DNA of 64,000 nt from Bradyrhizobium barranii subsp. barranii. Its GTDB lineage: Bacteria; Pseudomonadota; Alphaproteobacteria; Rhizobiales; Xanthobacteraceae. This document shows positions 27,665 through 35,561 of this stretch, piece by piece (position 1 is the stretch's first letter; every line of letters starts with the position of its first letter). The position numbers and the translations under genes were made by a program. The stretch covers positions 76,265-140,264 of the forward strand of contig NZ_CP086139.1 of assembly GCF_017565645.3 (NCBI RefSeq). The letters are read 5' to 3'. The notes beneath the pieces were generated by a model. The model saw nothing but the letters and a program-made list of their open reading frames with translations. It was not told where the DNA came from and made no database searches.

Positions 27665-28451
27665 TCAGCTACCTTCGGCTCCTTTCATGAAGGACGACAG
27701 CCAAGGCTTCACTGCTTGGAGCGTTCGGACGTCGCCCAGTTCATCAAGATCTTCTGGGGAAAGCTTGCCGGTTCCGCTTAGCGTGTTGGTGAGCGCGGAC
27801 GCCGTCGTAGCCGGCAAGAGTTCTATGATCGCCCGAGCCAATCCTAATGGTCTCCTTGTCATGATCGGGTGTGCCGAGGATCTCTTCCAGCAGCTTGCTT
27901 ACGTCGCAACCGGCTCTGCTGAGGGCTTCCGCCTGAACAGATTTGAGTTCGACGTTTCCCTGTGTGTCCAAGCGTTCAATGAACAGCAGCGCGTCCTCGC
28001 TCAACCCTTCGAAGCTGGATGCAAAGAGGGCATGAACCGCCTCCGCCAGGGCACTCGGCAGAGCTGCCAGAAACTGCAGATGAATGGCCTCGAAATCGAC
28101 TCGGCCTTCCTTGGCATCGTCTCTTACGGCGGCAAACTCAGACGCCAGATCGCGGATGGCAGTCCAACCGTCGCCGTACCGCAGCAGTTCGACGATGACC
28201 TTGTCGGCGCCTGGATAGGCGAGCACACGCTGTGCCTGGCGCATTTCATGCTGCCAAATTTCACGAAGATCATCGTCGACCGCTGAGCCGGTCTTTTGCC
28301 AGTATTTGAGCACGACTGGCTGGTCGTCGCGCTTGTCGTGGGCCGAAATGATCGCCGATTTGAGCGGCTCACCACCGGGGGCCGAGAGGTATTGGTCCCC
28401 AAGGTCGAACTGATCCGCCAACGGCCGCAGTTTTTTCAATGTGCTCGGCAT
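27665..28451 (-). pseudogene. Kinase-like gene remnant, frameshifted
   Basis: From ATG 28451: MPSTLKKLRPLADQFDLGDQ, then QPVVLKYWQK with a candidate beta-3 Lys, and REIWQHEMRQAQRVLAYPG with a candidate alpha-C Glu, followed by VIVELLRYGDG. This resembles the N-lobe of protein-kinase-like domains seen in large defence proteins. No catalytic loop (HxD / DFG) follows. The sequence jumps to a helical region (LPSALAEAVHALFASSFEGL) and near 27855 the frame shifts, ending LQAVKPWLSSFMKGAEGS. I read it as an internally deleted and frameshifted gene. The kinase assignment rests on local similarity only. Confidence 0.45.
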
Positions 28452-28863
28452 CAACTATGAGCTCAAATGGAGCATCTGCTTTGGCGCGGCGGGCGTTTGC
28501 ACATGCAATGATTTTCAGTATTCGCAGCCGACTAACGATGGCATCGAAATTTGCGTCGGCAACGTCCCGAGCAGCGGGATAGCCTGATTCGGCGAGCTGA
28601 ATTTAACAAGACTTGCCACCGGCATCCGCCGGTCGCAGCAGTATGTCTGAAATATCCCCCTGCGAGCCCTTCCGCGTCCGTACTCGCTCTGGTGGCTACC
28701 TGCCCTGCCGGGCCGCAGGCAGCCACCCGGCACCGGTTGAGATTAAGCCAGAAAGCCAGAAAGCCAGAAAGCCAGAAAGCCAGAAATTAGCATTTTATAT
28801 CAATTACTTATAGATGTACTTGCTGATCCTCATCGCCTTGAAGGAGCTTTTTTCAGGAAAGGA
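28452..28863. other. Spacer upstream of the AbiE operon
   Basis: No gene with a start. On the minus strand a short open stretch (NFDAIVSRLRILKIIACANA) precedes the kinase-like ORF in another frame and may belong to the same decayed gene. It contains the 8-bp tandem repeat described separately. Confidence 0.4.
28746..28785. repeat. Five tandem copies of an 8-bp unit
   Basis: AGCCAGAA is repeated five times without error, followed by the AT-rich spacer that leads to the AbiE promoter. It is typical of slippage-prone simple repeats. Confidence 0.9.
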
Positions 28864-28937
28864 ATGTCCGAAAAATGTCGCATAGTTCGGACGGACGATC
28901 TTGCCGTCGACCGAAATTTGCATCATATTTCGGACAT
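28864..28937 (+). promoter_or_regulatory. Candidate AbiE promoter and AbiEi operator
   Basis: ATGTCCGAAA (28864-28873) and TTTCGGACAT (28928-28937) form a perfect 10-bp inverted repeat, with further CGGAC half-sites between. TTGCCG (28901) and CATATT (28924) are spaced 17 bp like -35 and -10 boxes. The predicted transcript start falls on the A of the ATG at 28936. AbiEi antitoxins are known to repress their own operon through inverted repeats. Confidence 0.5.
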
Positions 28938-29601
28938 GCTTGATCAACCAACCACAGACCTCCGGCCGCGGCTCATTGCCCGCATCGACGCAACGCCGAC
29001 AGAGGTATGGACACCCGGTGATTTCGCTGATCTCGGTAGTCGCGCGGCCGTCGACAAGACGTTGCAACGTCTCGTTGCGGCTGGCGAGTTGCGCCGCATC
29101 GACCGCGGGCTCTACGACCGGCCGCGAAAGAGCAACCTCACAGGCAAGCCGATGGTCCCCGACTATCGCGCGGTCATCAGGGCTGTGGCGCGCCGCGACC
29201 AGGCCCGCGTCGTGGTCGACGGGATGACTGCCGCGAATGATCTCGGCCTCACCACGGCCGTGCCGGCGCGCATCGAGGTCCTGGTCGACGCTCGCCTGAA
29301 GCCGATCACGCTTGGAAAGCAGGTCATCCATTTCAAGTCAGCGGCACCTAGCCGTCTCTATTGGGCCGGACGTCCGGGCATGCGCGTCGTTCAGGCGCTC
29401 TATTGGATGCAGGATATGATGACGGGGAAGGAGGATCGACAGGCAGTAGAGAACGTTCTCAGCAAGCTGTTCGCAAACCCGCAGCATGGAAAGGAGATTC
29501 GCGACGATCTCCGTGCAGGTCTTTCAGCTATGCCGATCTGGATGCAGGACTTTCTCAGGCCCTTGCTCGAATCTGACGACGCTGCGGAGGATCACTCGTG
29601 A
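28936..29601 (+). CDS. abiEi: AbiEi-type antitoxin (DUF6088)
   Basis: 221 residues from ATG 28936 (MLDQPTTDLRPRLIARIDAT). The N-terminal winged helix reads VWTPGDFADLGSRAAVDKTL, QRLVAAGELRRIDRGLYDRP. The C-terminal antitoxin domain includes GMTAANDLGLTTAVPARIEV and RLYWAGRPGMRVVQALYW. Family knowledge: AbiEi is the transcriptional autorepressor and antitoxin of the type IV AbiE abortive-infection system. An upstream ATG at 28864, with an AGGA site, would add 24 residues, but those residues lie inside the putative operator and do not look family-like. It overlaps abiEii by 4 nt (GTGA). Intact. Confidence 0.88.
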   Translation: MLDQPTTDLRPRLIARIDATPTEVWTPGDFADLGSRAAVDKTLQRLVAAGELRRIDRGLYDRPRKSNLTGKPMVPDYRAVIRAVARRDQARVVVDGMTAANDLGLTTAVPARIEVLVDARLKPITLGKQVIHFKSAAPSRLYWAGRPGMRVVQALYWMQDMMTGKEDRQAVENVLSKLFANPQHGKEIRDDLRAGLSAMPIWMQDFLRPLLESDDAAEDHS

Positions 29602-30641
29602 GTGGTGCAGCCTACAAGGAGGTCATCTCCGCCGCACCCGGCGAGAAGCTCGATCTTTTCCTGACGACGGCGAACCGGCTCGGTGCGCCGATCGGAAACG
29701 TCGAGAAGGATTTTTGGGTCTGCTGGACCCTCAATGCACTCTATCACGAACGGCCCGCAGGAGGTCCGCGCCTTCTCTTCAAGGGCGGGACGTCGCTATC
29801 GAAGGCCTACGGGCTGATCGAAAGATTTTCCGAAGACATCGATGTAACGGTGTTTCGCAACGATCTCAACGAGTCTGCTTCCGTCGAAGAACTCGAGATC
29901 CTGTCGAACAAGAAACGCCGCACTCGGCTGGATGCGATCAGGGACGCTTGCCGTAGCTACATTAGCGGTCCGCTATACGCTTTCCTGACCGAACATCTCG
30001 CCGAAGCGACAAGTGGACGCGGACGTGTCGAGATCGACGAGTCGGATGCCGACGGGCAGACGCTTCTCGTCTGGTATCCCGAGGTCGAGCCGCGTGACGA
30101 GGCCTATGTGCGGCCGGCAGTGCGAATCGAGTCCGGAGCGAAGTCGGCGCTTGACCCTAACCACCCCGCGAATATCCGTCCTTACATTGCCGACGACGTG
30201 GCAGGCCTCGAATTGACGGTGCCGAACGTCACGACGATCGACGCCGAGCGCACGTTCTGGGACAAAATCGTGATCGCTCACGGGCTGCGCCGCTGGTTCG
30301 AGCGCCGCGGTGACCTGCGCCAGGAAGGCCAGCGCATTTCGCGGCACTTCTACGACCTGTATTGCCTTTTCGCCTCCGACGTCGGCCGGTCGGCGGTCAA
30401 AGATGCCGAATTGGGGCCCGACTGCGTCCGTCATGCTCTCATGTTCTTCAACCGGCCTGATTACGATCTCGTCTCGGCCGTGACCGGATCGTTCGCGCTC
30501 GTGCCGACCGCCGCAATGATCGATGCGCTTGCGCGTGACTATGCGAACATGACACCAATGATCTTCGGCGAGGCTCCTCAGTTCGAGCAGATCCTCGCGT
30601 CGATGGACGAGATTGAACGCGCGGTGAATAGGGCGCGCTAG
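29598..30641 (+). CDS. abiEii: AbiEii-type nucleotidyltransferase toxin
   Basis: 347 residues, DUF1814/AbiEii family. Motifs: NVEKDFWVCWTLNALY, the nucleotidyltransferase GGTSLSKAYGLIERFSEDID (G-G-x-S and D-x-D in DIDVTV), then NVTTIDAERTFWDKIVIAHG and RISRHFYDLYCLFASDVGRS. Such toxins transfer nucleotides to RNA (tRNA acceptor stems in studied homologues) and arrest growth upon phage infection. It is coupled to the antitoxin by a 4-nt overlap (GTGA). The GTG start within the overlap is the natural one. All catalytic residues I can identify are present. Confidence 0.9.
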   Translation: MSGAAYKEVISAAPGEKLDLFLTTANRLGAPIGNVEKDFWVCWTLNALYHERPAGGPRLLFKGGTSLSKAYGLIERFSEDIDVTVFRNDLNESASVEELEILSNKKRRTRLDAIRDACRSYISGPLYAFLTEHLAEATSGRGRVEIDESDADGQTLLVWYPEVEPRDEAYVRPAVRIESGAKSALDPNHPANIRPYIADDVAGLELTVPNVTTIDAERTFWDKIVIAHGLRRWFERRGDLRQEGQRISRHFYDLYCLFASDVGRSAVKDAELGPDCVRHALMFFNRPDYDLVSAVTGSFALVPTAAMIDALARDYANMTPMIFGEAPQFEQILASMDEIERAVNRAR

Positions 30642-30685
30642 CAAACGAGCAGAATTTCGACAACCTCCGATGATAGGATCAAATC

Positions 30686-31786
30686 ATGGATAAGGCTTCG
30701 GAGAACATCCCGGTGCGACTGCCCGATCCCGCCTCGATCGAGGCGGTTCTCGCACGTCTTCCGGCCGGAGCTGATGAAGCGGCGCTGGCGGCCGCGCTCA
30801 CAGAGGCGTTTCCGGGATTTCCGTTTTCGACGGCGGACACTGACGACCAGTATTGGCGCGACACGCGCTCGGTGATCGCCGCCGACGGGACACGGATCGC
30901 AGAATACCGGCCATGGATGGAAGCCGAGCTTGCCAAGGACAACGGCGATATTGGCGCCGTTTGGACGCGATTGCGTGGGAGCGACCTTCATATCTCGGAA
31001 TGGCATGGCAATAGCGTGTACGCCTTCGCGCCAACTGGACCGGGCGCGGCGGACTATGTGCAAATCCGTCTCGGCCGGGAAGTCGAATGGCGTGCGGGAC
31101 CGATCGTCAATCCGACATACCACCCTTGGGGCAAGGACGAATTGCTCGATCCGTCATGGATCACGCACGAAGATATCTCAGACGACAAGATACTCGCTGG
31201 GCCGCTCTATCGGATGCTCGGGCGTTCAGGCAGCAATGTGACACACGTCCGCAGTTTTCTGACACGGCGCGCCCGCCTCGAGCGCGAGAAACGCGAGGCG
31301 CAGCGGCCAGAGATGGAACGCCGTGTGGTGCGTGAAGTGACACGCCAGGGAACGACCGAGACGCCGTTTCTTGAATTGGTGCCGGACTGGTTCGAGTTCG
31401 TGCCACGAGAGAATCGCTTCTTCCAGGATTGGGAAGAATCAAGTGCTTCGGCCGAGCGGGTCTACGCGCATTGGGCGCTCGACATTTACGACTACGACGA
31501 TAAAGGCACACGCGAGATCGGATTCGTGCCGCGCCCGCTGCATCTGCCGAAAGAGAGGCTCATCGCTGGCGACGCCTCGGTTCATATCCTGATGGATCGC
31601 GTTGAAGCCATCGACCGTAAGGTCGGCGTCCCATTTGGTTGGTTCTTCTTGATGACCCATGGTAATCGGGTTGAGCCAGAGGTTGGTCAAGCGATCGCCA
31701 AGGGCCTGCGTGACCAGCGCGTGGTCTTACCCGATCGGGATGCGCGCGTGCTGCTGCGCTGGGCTGAACGATCTTACGGATTCTGA
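30686..31786 (+). CDS. Hypothetical protein downstream of AbiEii
   Basis: 366 residues, 44 bp after abiEii with its own AGGA site, so it is likely co-transcribed. The N-terminal part is helical (ASIEAVLARLPAGADEAALA). Later segments are rich in Trp and charged residues: EYRPWMEAELAKDNGDIGAV, HISEWHGNSVYAFAPTGPGA, PTYHPWGKDELLDPS, PDWFEFVPRENRFFQDWEES. The C-terminus reads MTHGNRVEPEVGQAIAKGLR and ends LLRWAERSYGF. There are no obvious catalytic motifs, signal peptide or membrane segments. I cannot name a family. Its placement makes it a candidate third component or passenger of the AbiE locus. Confidence 0.7.
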   Translation: MDKASENIPVRLPDPASIEAVLARLPAGADEAALAAALTEAFPGFPFSTADTDDQYWRDTRSVIAADGTRIAEYRPWMEAELAKDNGDIGAVWTRLRGSDLHISEWHGNSVYAFAPTGPGAADYVQIRLGREVEWRAGPIVNPTYHPWGKDELLDPSWITHEDISDDKILAGPLYRMLGRSGSNVTHVRSFLTRRARLEREKREAQRPEMERRVVREVTRQGTTETPFLELVPDWFEFVPRENRFFQDWEESSASAERVYAHWALDIYDYDDKGTREIGFVPRPLHLPKERLIAGDASVHILMDRVEAIDRKVGVPFGWFFLMTHGNRVEPEVGQAIAKGLRDQRVVLPDRDARVLLRWAERSYGF

Positions 31787-32326
31787 TAGGACATCGGTGA
31801 CGCCAAGAACCTGGTAGAGGTTGGTCTCGTTGTCGCGCTCCAAGCCTTTTCGCATCATCTCTGGCATCAAGATCGCCGCCCGCAGCGCGCCTGGAGACCG
31901 CGTTTCTTGGTCAAGCTCACATGGCCCGTAATGATCGCGGCCGGATCGATGGCGAATGATGGAAGGATCGATGGTCAAAATCGCGCACGCGGGCGCGAAA
32001 CAATTCTGAATTGTGATCTCCGGATATGCCACTGGCGGTAATCCCGTTCGAACTCGGCCAGGGTGGCGACGATGCCAAACACCATACGGCCCGATGCCCA
32101 CGTCTCACCACTCGGCTGGGAGTAAATAAACTTCACGGGCGAGTATTGATGGCCGATTCCTTCGCGTAGGATTCCGCCCCTACTTCTTCACAAGTACAGG
32201 CTTCCATCTGGCGGAAGCCCTCCCAAAATGCCGTGCCCGCGGGTGGCGCGGTCTGGTCTCCTTCGCTCGGCCAGGTAGCAAAGGTACCCAAGATCCTCTT
32301 TCACTCAGCGCTCGCGCGCCGGGATT
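31787..32326. other. Intergenic with a recombinase remnant
   Basis: Apart from the serine-recombinase fragment at 32035-32140, no gene is visible. A minus-strand frame (31727-32101) overlaps the end of the plus gene and is probably a shadow. Confidence 0.45.
32035..32140 (-). pseudogene. Serine recombinase/resolvase fragment
   Basis: The minus strand reads YSQPSGETWASGRMVFGIVA then TLAEFERD, the characteristic helix E region of resolvase/invertase proteins (G-R-M-x-F-x-I-x-x-x-L-A-E-F-E-R). Sequence on both sides is unrelated, so only about 35 codons remain. Confidence 0.65.
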
Positions 32327-32746
32327 TCATCGCCTGCGCCGCGCAATCTCATCAGCGACCGCGCTCGCGGCGCGCAAAAGCCGTTCATGCAGGGTCTCGA
32401 ACATGTCAATGATGTCATCATTTGGTTCATTCCTGCCCTCTTCGATGGCCTCGACAACCAGTTCGTCGAGAGGCGTTTCCTTCAACTGACCTTTCTCGAG
32501 AAGGTATTCGAATAGCCCGTAGCTACTTGGCTCCGATTGGATGCGTCCGTCGGAGTTGCACCAAACCCCGAATGTCTGATGCCCCAAAACGGCTTGCTCG
32601 ACCACCTTCGCCTCCAGTGGGATCAGCGTCCCCCACGCCTCGTCCTCTTCATCGACGAATCCCGCCACGTACATCTCTTGCTCCTCAGCGCCTTCATCGC
32701 GAGGGCGGAAGAACGGCGTGAGGACGATTCGAGGGGGCTTTGCCAT
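32327..32746 (-). CDS. Hypothetical acidic protein
   Basis: 139 residues from ATG 32746: MAKPPRIVLTPFFRPRDEGA, then GFVDEEDEAWGTLIPLEAKV, GHQTFGVWCNSDGRIQSEPS and a helical acidic C-terminus (ELVVEAIEEGRNEPNDDIID, ending ADEIARRRR). The composition suggests a soluble cytosolic protein. A GAGAGATTATT element precedes the start. No family recognised, no operon partner, and no disruption seen. A CTG start further upstream adds 12 unconvincing residues. Confidence 0.6.
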   Translation of the reverse strand: MAKPPRIVLTPFFRPRDEGAEEQEMYVAGFVDEEDEAWGTLIPLEAKVVEQAVLGHQTFGVWCNSDGRIQSEPSSYGLFEYLLEKGQLKETPLDELVVEAIEEGRNEPNDDIIDMFETLHERLLRAASAVADEIARRRR

Positions 32747-33227
32747 AATAATCTCTCCAGGGGGCTCAAGCACCAGTTGCATCAGTACATGGCAGTATCA
32801 GGGCCTGCGCCGGACACTGGATCATGCGAAAAATGCAAACTGTAGCGGCTGCTGTCGGCGCCCCTCGAAATAGCAGTTCGTTCTCTCATTCTTCGCCCTG
32901 GCAGTTAAACTATTCTGACGCGCCACCCCGATCGTATCGGCCAACCTCTGTCCATCTCCTCGCCTGCCAACAATCGACAACGACTTTGGCCGCCTGAGTG
33001 AATCAACCGATATTGCCGTCCAGATCGAACGCGCAATACTCGGCAGACGCATCCCGCTCCGGATGAATCCCATCGTCCCGACTGGTGCAGGGGTTCAGTA
33101 CGGGAGACGAGAGAGTGGAAAGAAAGCCTGCCCATCGATCTCGACGCCTTTGTTGAGTTCGTTGAGCGAGCTCGCCGCCCGGTACTCCGGTAGCCAATGC
33201 GACGCATTCAGCCGATGAGTGCGGACT
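32747..33227. other. Spacer with possible decayed coding sequence
   Basis: A minus-strand segment near 33095-33210 reads HWLPEYRAASSLNELNKGVE then IDGQAFFPLSRLPY, which looks protein-like but lacks a context. No complete gene. Confidence 0.35.
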
Positions 33228-34201
33228 TCACGGCGACGGACGATAAGGAACCGGATGCGTAGCGGCGAGATCGGAAAATCGCGTGAATTCACCCTGGAAT
33301 GACAGATTGACAGTGCCAGTCGGCCCGTGGCGCTGCTTCCCAATAATGATTTCGGCCTTCCCGCGGGATGCCTCGAGCTCTGCCGCCCATTTGATGTGCG
33401 CATCGGTCCCGGCCGCCGGTTCCTGACCTTTCAGGTAATACTCCTCGCGGAAGACAAAAAGCACGACGTCAGCATCCTGTTCGATCGAACCGGACTCCTG
33501 CAGGTCCGACAGTTGCGGACGCTTCTCTTCCCGGTTCTCGACCTGGCGCGACAATTGCGACAAGGCAATGATCGGCACGTTGAGCTCCTTGGCGAGGGCC
33601 TTCAGGCCGGTCGTAATCTCGGTCACCTCGCGCACGCGGTTCGGCGCGGCACGATGGATTGTGCCTGCATGAGTTGAAAATAGTCGACGACGATTAAGTG
33701 GAGGCCACGCTGTCGCTTCAAGCGACGGGCGCGCGCCGCCAACTGGCCGACGGTCACGGCACCGGTCGAATCTATGTACAGCGGAATAAGGCGAATCTCT
33801 TGCCGGCGTTGCACGAGGAGCGCGTCGAAATCATTCTCGGAGATATCCCCGCGCCTGATGTTCGAAGACGAGATCTCCGACTGCTCGGCTATGACACGCG
33901 TCGCGAGTTGCTCGGTGGACATCTCAAGCGAGAAGAAGGCGACAATGCCGCCCGACATCTCCGGCGTAGAACTACTGCCTTCCCGCGGTGCTTGGTAGGC
34001 TCGCGCCACGCTGAACGCGATATTCGTAGCGAGCGACGTCTTGCCCATGCCAGGCCGCCCGGCAATGATGATGAGATCGGAGGGCTGAAGGCCTCCCATC
34101 TTGGCGTCGAGATCTTTAAGGCCGGTAGGAAGGCCTGAGAGTTTTGCATTGCGCTGGTAGGCGAGCGCCGCCTTGTCGTCGCCAACGTTTTGCATCAACA
34201 A
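33228..34201 (-). pseudogene. dnaB: Replicative DNA helicase DnaB, truncated and frameshifted
   Basis: The RecA-like ATPase part of DnaB is present: GLPTGLKDLDAKMGGLQPSD, the Walker A IIAGRPGMGKTSLATNIAF, GIVAFFSLEMSTEQLATRVI, and [13 protein letters not shown] (Walker B). Near 33640 the frame breaks and continues [40 protein letters not shown] and [20 protein letters not shown] to the stop. The N-terminal primase-interacting domain is absent. This is a partial copy of a housekeeping-type helicase, not the functional chromosomal gene. Confidence 0.88.
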
Positions 34202-34502
34202 GAATCAAGTTTGTGCTGGAGAGTTTACTGTCGCCGCGCGCGGGATCGCCACCTTCGTCTTTACAAGATCAACCGAAAACGGGTATTGCACAACGCCCCG
34301 AATCGCCCGGTGGCGTCGTGCCCGGAGGTGACGCCCTGCTTCATTCGTGCCGATTCTCAGCATATCGCGAGGTTGCAGGCCTTCCCGCTATCAAGCCATC
34401 GTGAACACTCAGGCGAACACATGTTGACGTGCCGCCTCGTCTCCGGGCATCTCAGTCGGCAGATCGTACGATGGCTTACGACAGGAGTGGGCTTTGACGT
34501 AA
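34202..34502. other. Spacer, no gene recognised
   Basis: About 300 bp between the DnaB remnant and the SDR fragment. No family-like frame and no recognisable regulatory box. Confidence 0.4.
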
Positions 34503-34573
34503 TGGGAAGACTGAATGACAAAGGCGTTTTGGTGACCGGCGGCTCGCGCGGCATTGGGGCAGCGATTGCTCGG
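34503..34573 (+). pseudogene. Short-chain dehydrogenase N-terminal fragment
   Basis: MGRLNDKGVLVTGGSRGIGA then AIA: the first beta-alpha-beta NAD-binding motif (TGGSRGIG) of an SDR. It breaks off at about 34570, where the RecD-like fragment begins. Confidence 0.7.
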
Positions 34574-35087
34574 CGGCGTCGGCGCGCGCTCGCTAAACAT
34601 CGAACTGCAGACGGCTCTGAACCCCGCCGGCGAGCGCAAGGTCAAGCGCTTTGGTTGGACGTTCGCGCCCGGCGACAAAGTGATGCAGATCGAAAACGAT
34701 TACGACAAGGAGGTCTATAACGGTGACATCGGTTATATCGACGATGTCAGTTCCGAAGACAGCGAACTCACCGCAAGCTTCGACGGCCGCTCGGTCATTT
34801 ATGAGTTTGGCGAGCTCGACACGCTGGTGCCGGCTTACGCAGCAACTATCCATAAGAGCCAGGGTTCGGAATACCCTGCCGTAGTGATCCCGGTGATGAC
34901 GCAGCACTACACCATGCTGCAACGAAACCTGCTCTATACCGGCGTCACCCGGGGCAAGAAGCTGGTCGTGCTGGTCGGTCAGAAGAAAGCCGTTGCCATC
35001 GCGGTTCGCAACGTTTCCGGGCGGCGAAGGTGGTCGAAATTGAACGAGTGGCTGGCGTCAAGAATAGCATCGATGCCGACAAGATGA
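34572..35087 (+). pseudogene. RecD/TraA-type helicase C-terminal fragment
   Basis: Reads GGVGARSLNIELQTALNPAG, then GWTFAPGDKVMQIENDYDKE, VYNGDIGYIDDVSSED, and the UvrD_C_2-like motifs LVPAYAATIHKSQGSEYPAV and LLYTGVTRGKKLVVLVGQKK. This is the C-terminal helicase domain of RecD2-family proteins. The N-terminal two-thirds, including Walker A, is missing and replaced by the SDR fragment. The open frame starts at 34554 within the junction. It may be transcribed but cannot be an active helicase. Confidence 0.85.
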
Positions 35088-35096
35088 GGGCCGACT

Positions 35097-35474
35097 ATGA
35101 ATGCGGGCAAAGCGCATAAGATTTGGATCGAACAGTGCGAAGCGGCTCAAACGATCAAGGCGCGATTCGGGCTCACGGCGGCCTTCGACTACCTTGTCGG
35201 TGAGAAGTTGATGAGTTTTACCAGTACTGCCTCCAGACATCCCGACTTCGCGCGGGAACTGCCGCGGTTTGTTTCCGAGGTGAGACGCATGTTCGCGCCG
35301 GATGAGATCGGCGCACAGTTGGCGCAAATCGAGCGTTCGCAAAACGAAAGGAATGTCGATGTTTTGGAGGAGGATGATCTTCTGCCGGAGAGTCCGGCCG
35401 CAGTCGCGGAGTGCGTTCAGCAGTTCATGCGGGTCAAGGAGTTGCTGACCGCGCCCATGCTCGGTACTTCGTGA
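35097..35474 (+). CDS. Small hypothetical protein
   Basis: 125 residues: MNAGKAHKIWIEQCEAAQTI, KARFGLTAAFDYLVGEKLMS, then RHPDFARELPRFVSEVRRMF and an acidic C-terminus (VDVLEEDDLLPESPAAVAEC). It begins 9 bp after the helicase fragment. I recall such proteins as conserved rhizobial hypotheticals but know no function. It is soluble and helical, without metal-binding motifs or a signal peptide. It ends before the SNF2 gene with an 87-bp gap. Confidence 0.65.
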   Translation: MNAGKAHKIWIEQCEAAQTIKARFGLTAAFDYLVGEKLMSFTSTASRHPDFARELPRFVSEVRRMFAPDEIGAQLAQIERSQNERNVDVLEEDDLLPESPAAVAECVQQFMRVKELLTAPMLGTS

Positions 35475-35561
35475 CAGAATGGCGAATTACATCTCGATGT
35501 GGCGCGCGGCTCACCCCCAAAATCGCGGACATTTCCGGTGGGATCATAAGGTCTCACCGTC

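Noticed and set aside
28746..28785. CRISPR-like repeats
   Set aside because: The unit is 8 bp with no spacers; a simple tandem repeat. No CRISPR array was seen anywhere.
31727..32101. Minus-strand ORF after the third AbiE-locus gene
   Set aside because: It overlaps a real gene end and is out of frame with the resolvase signature.
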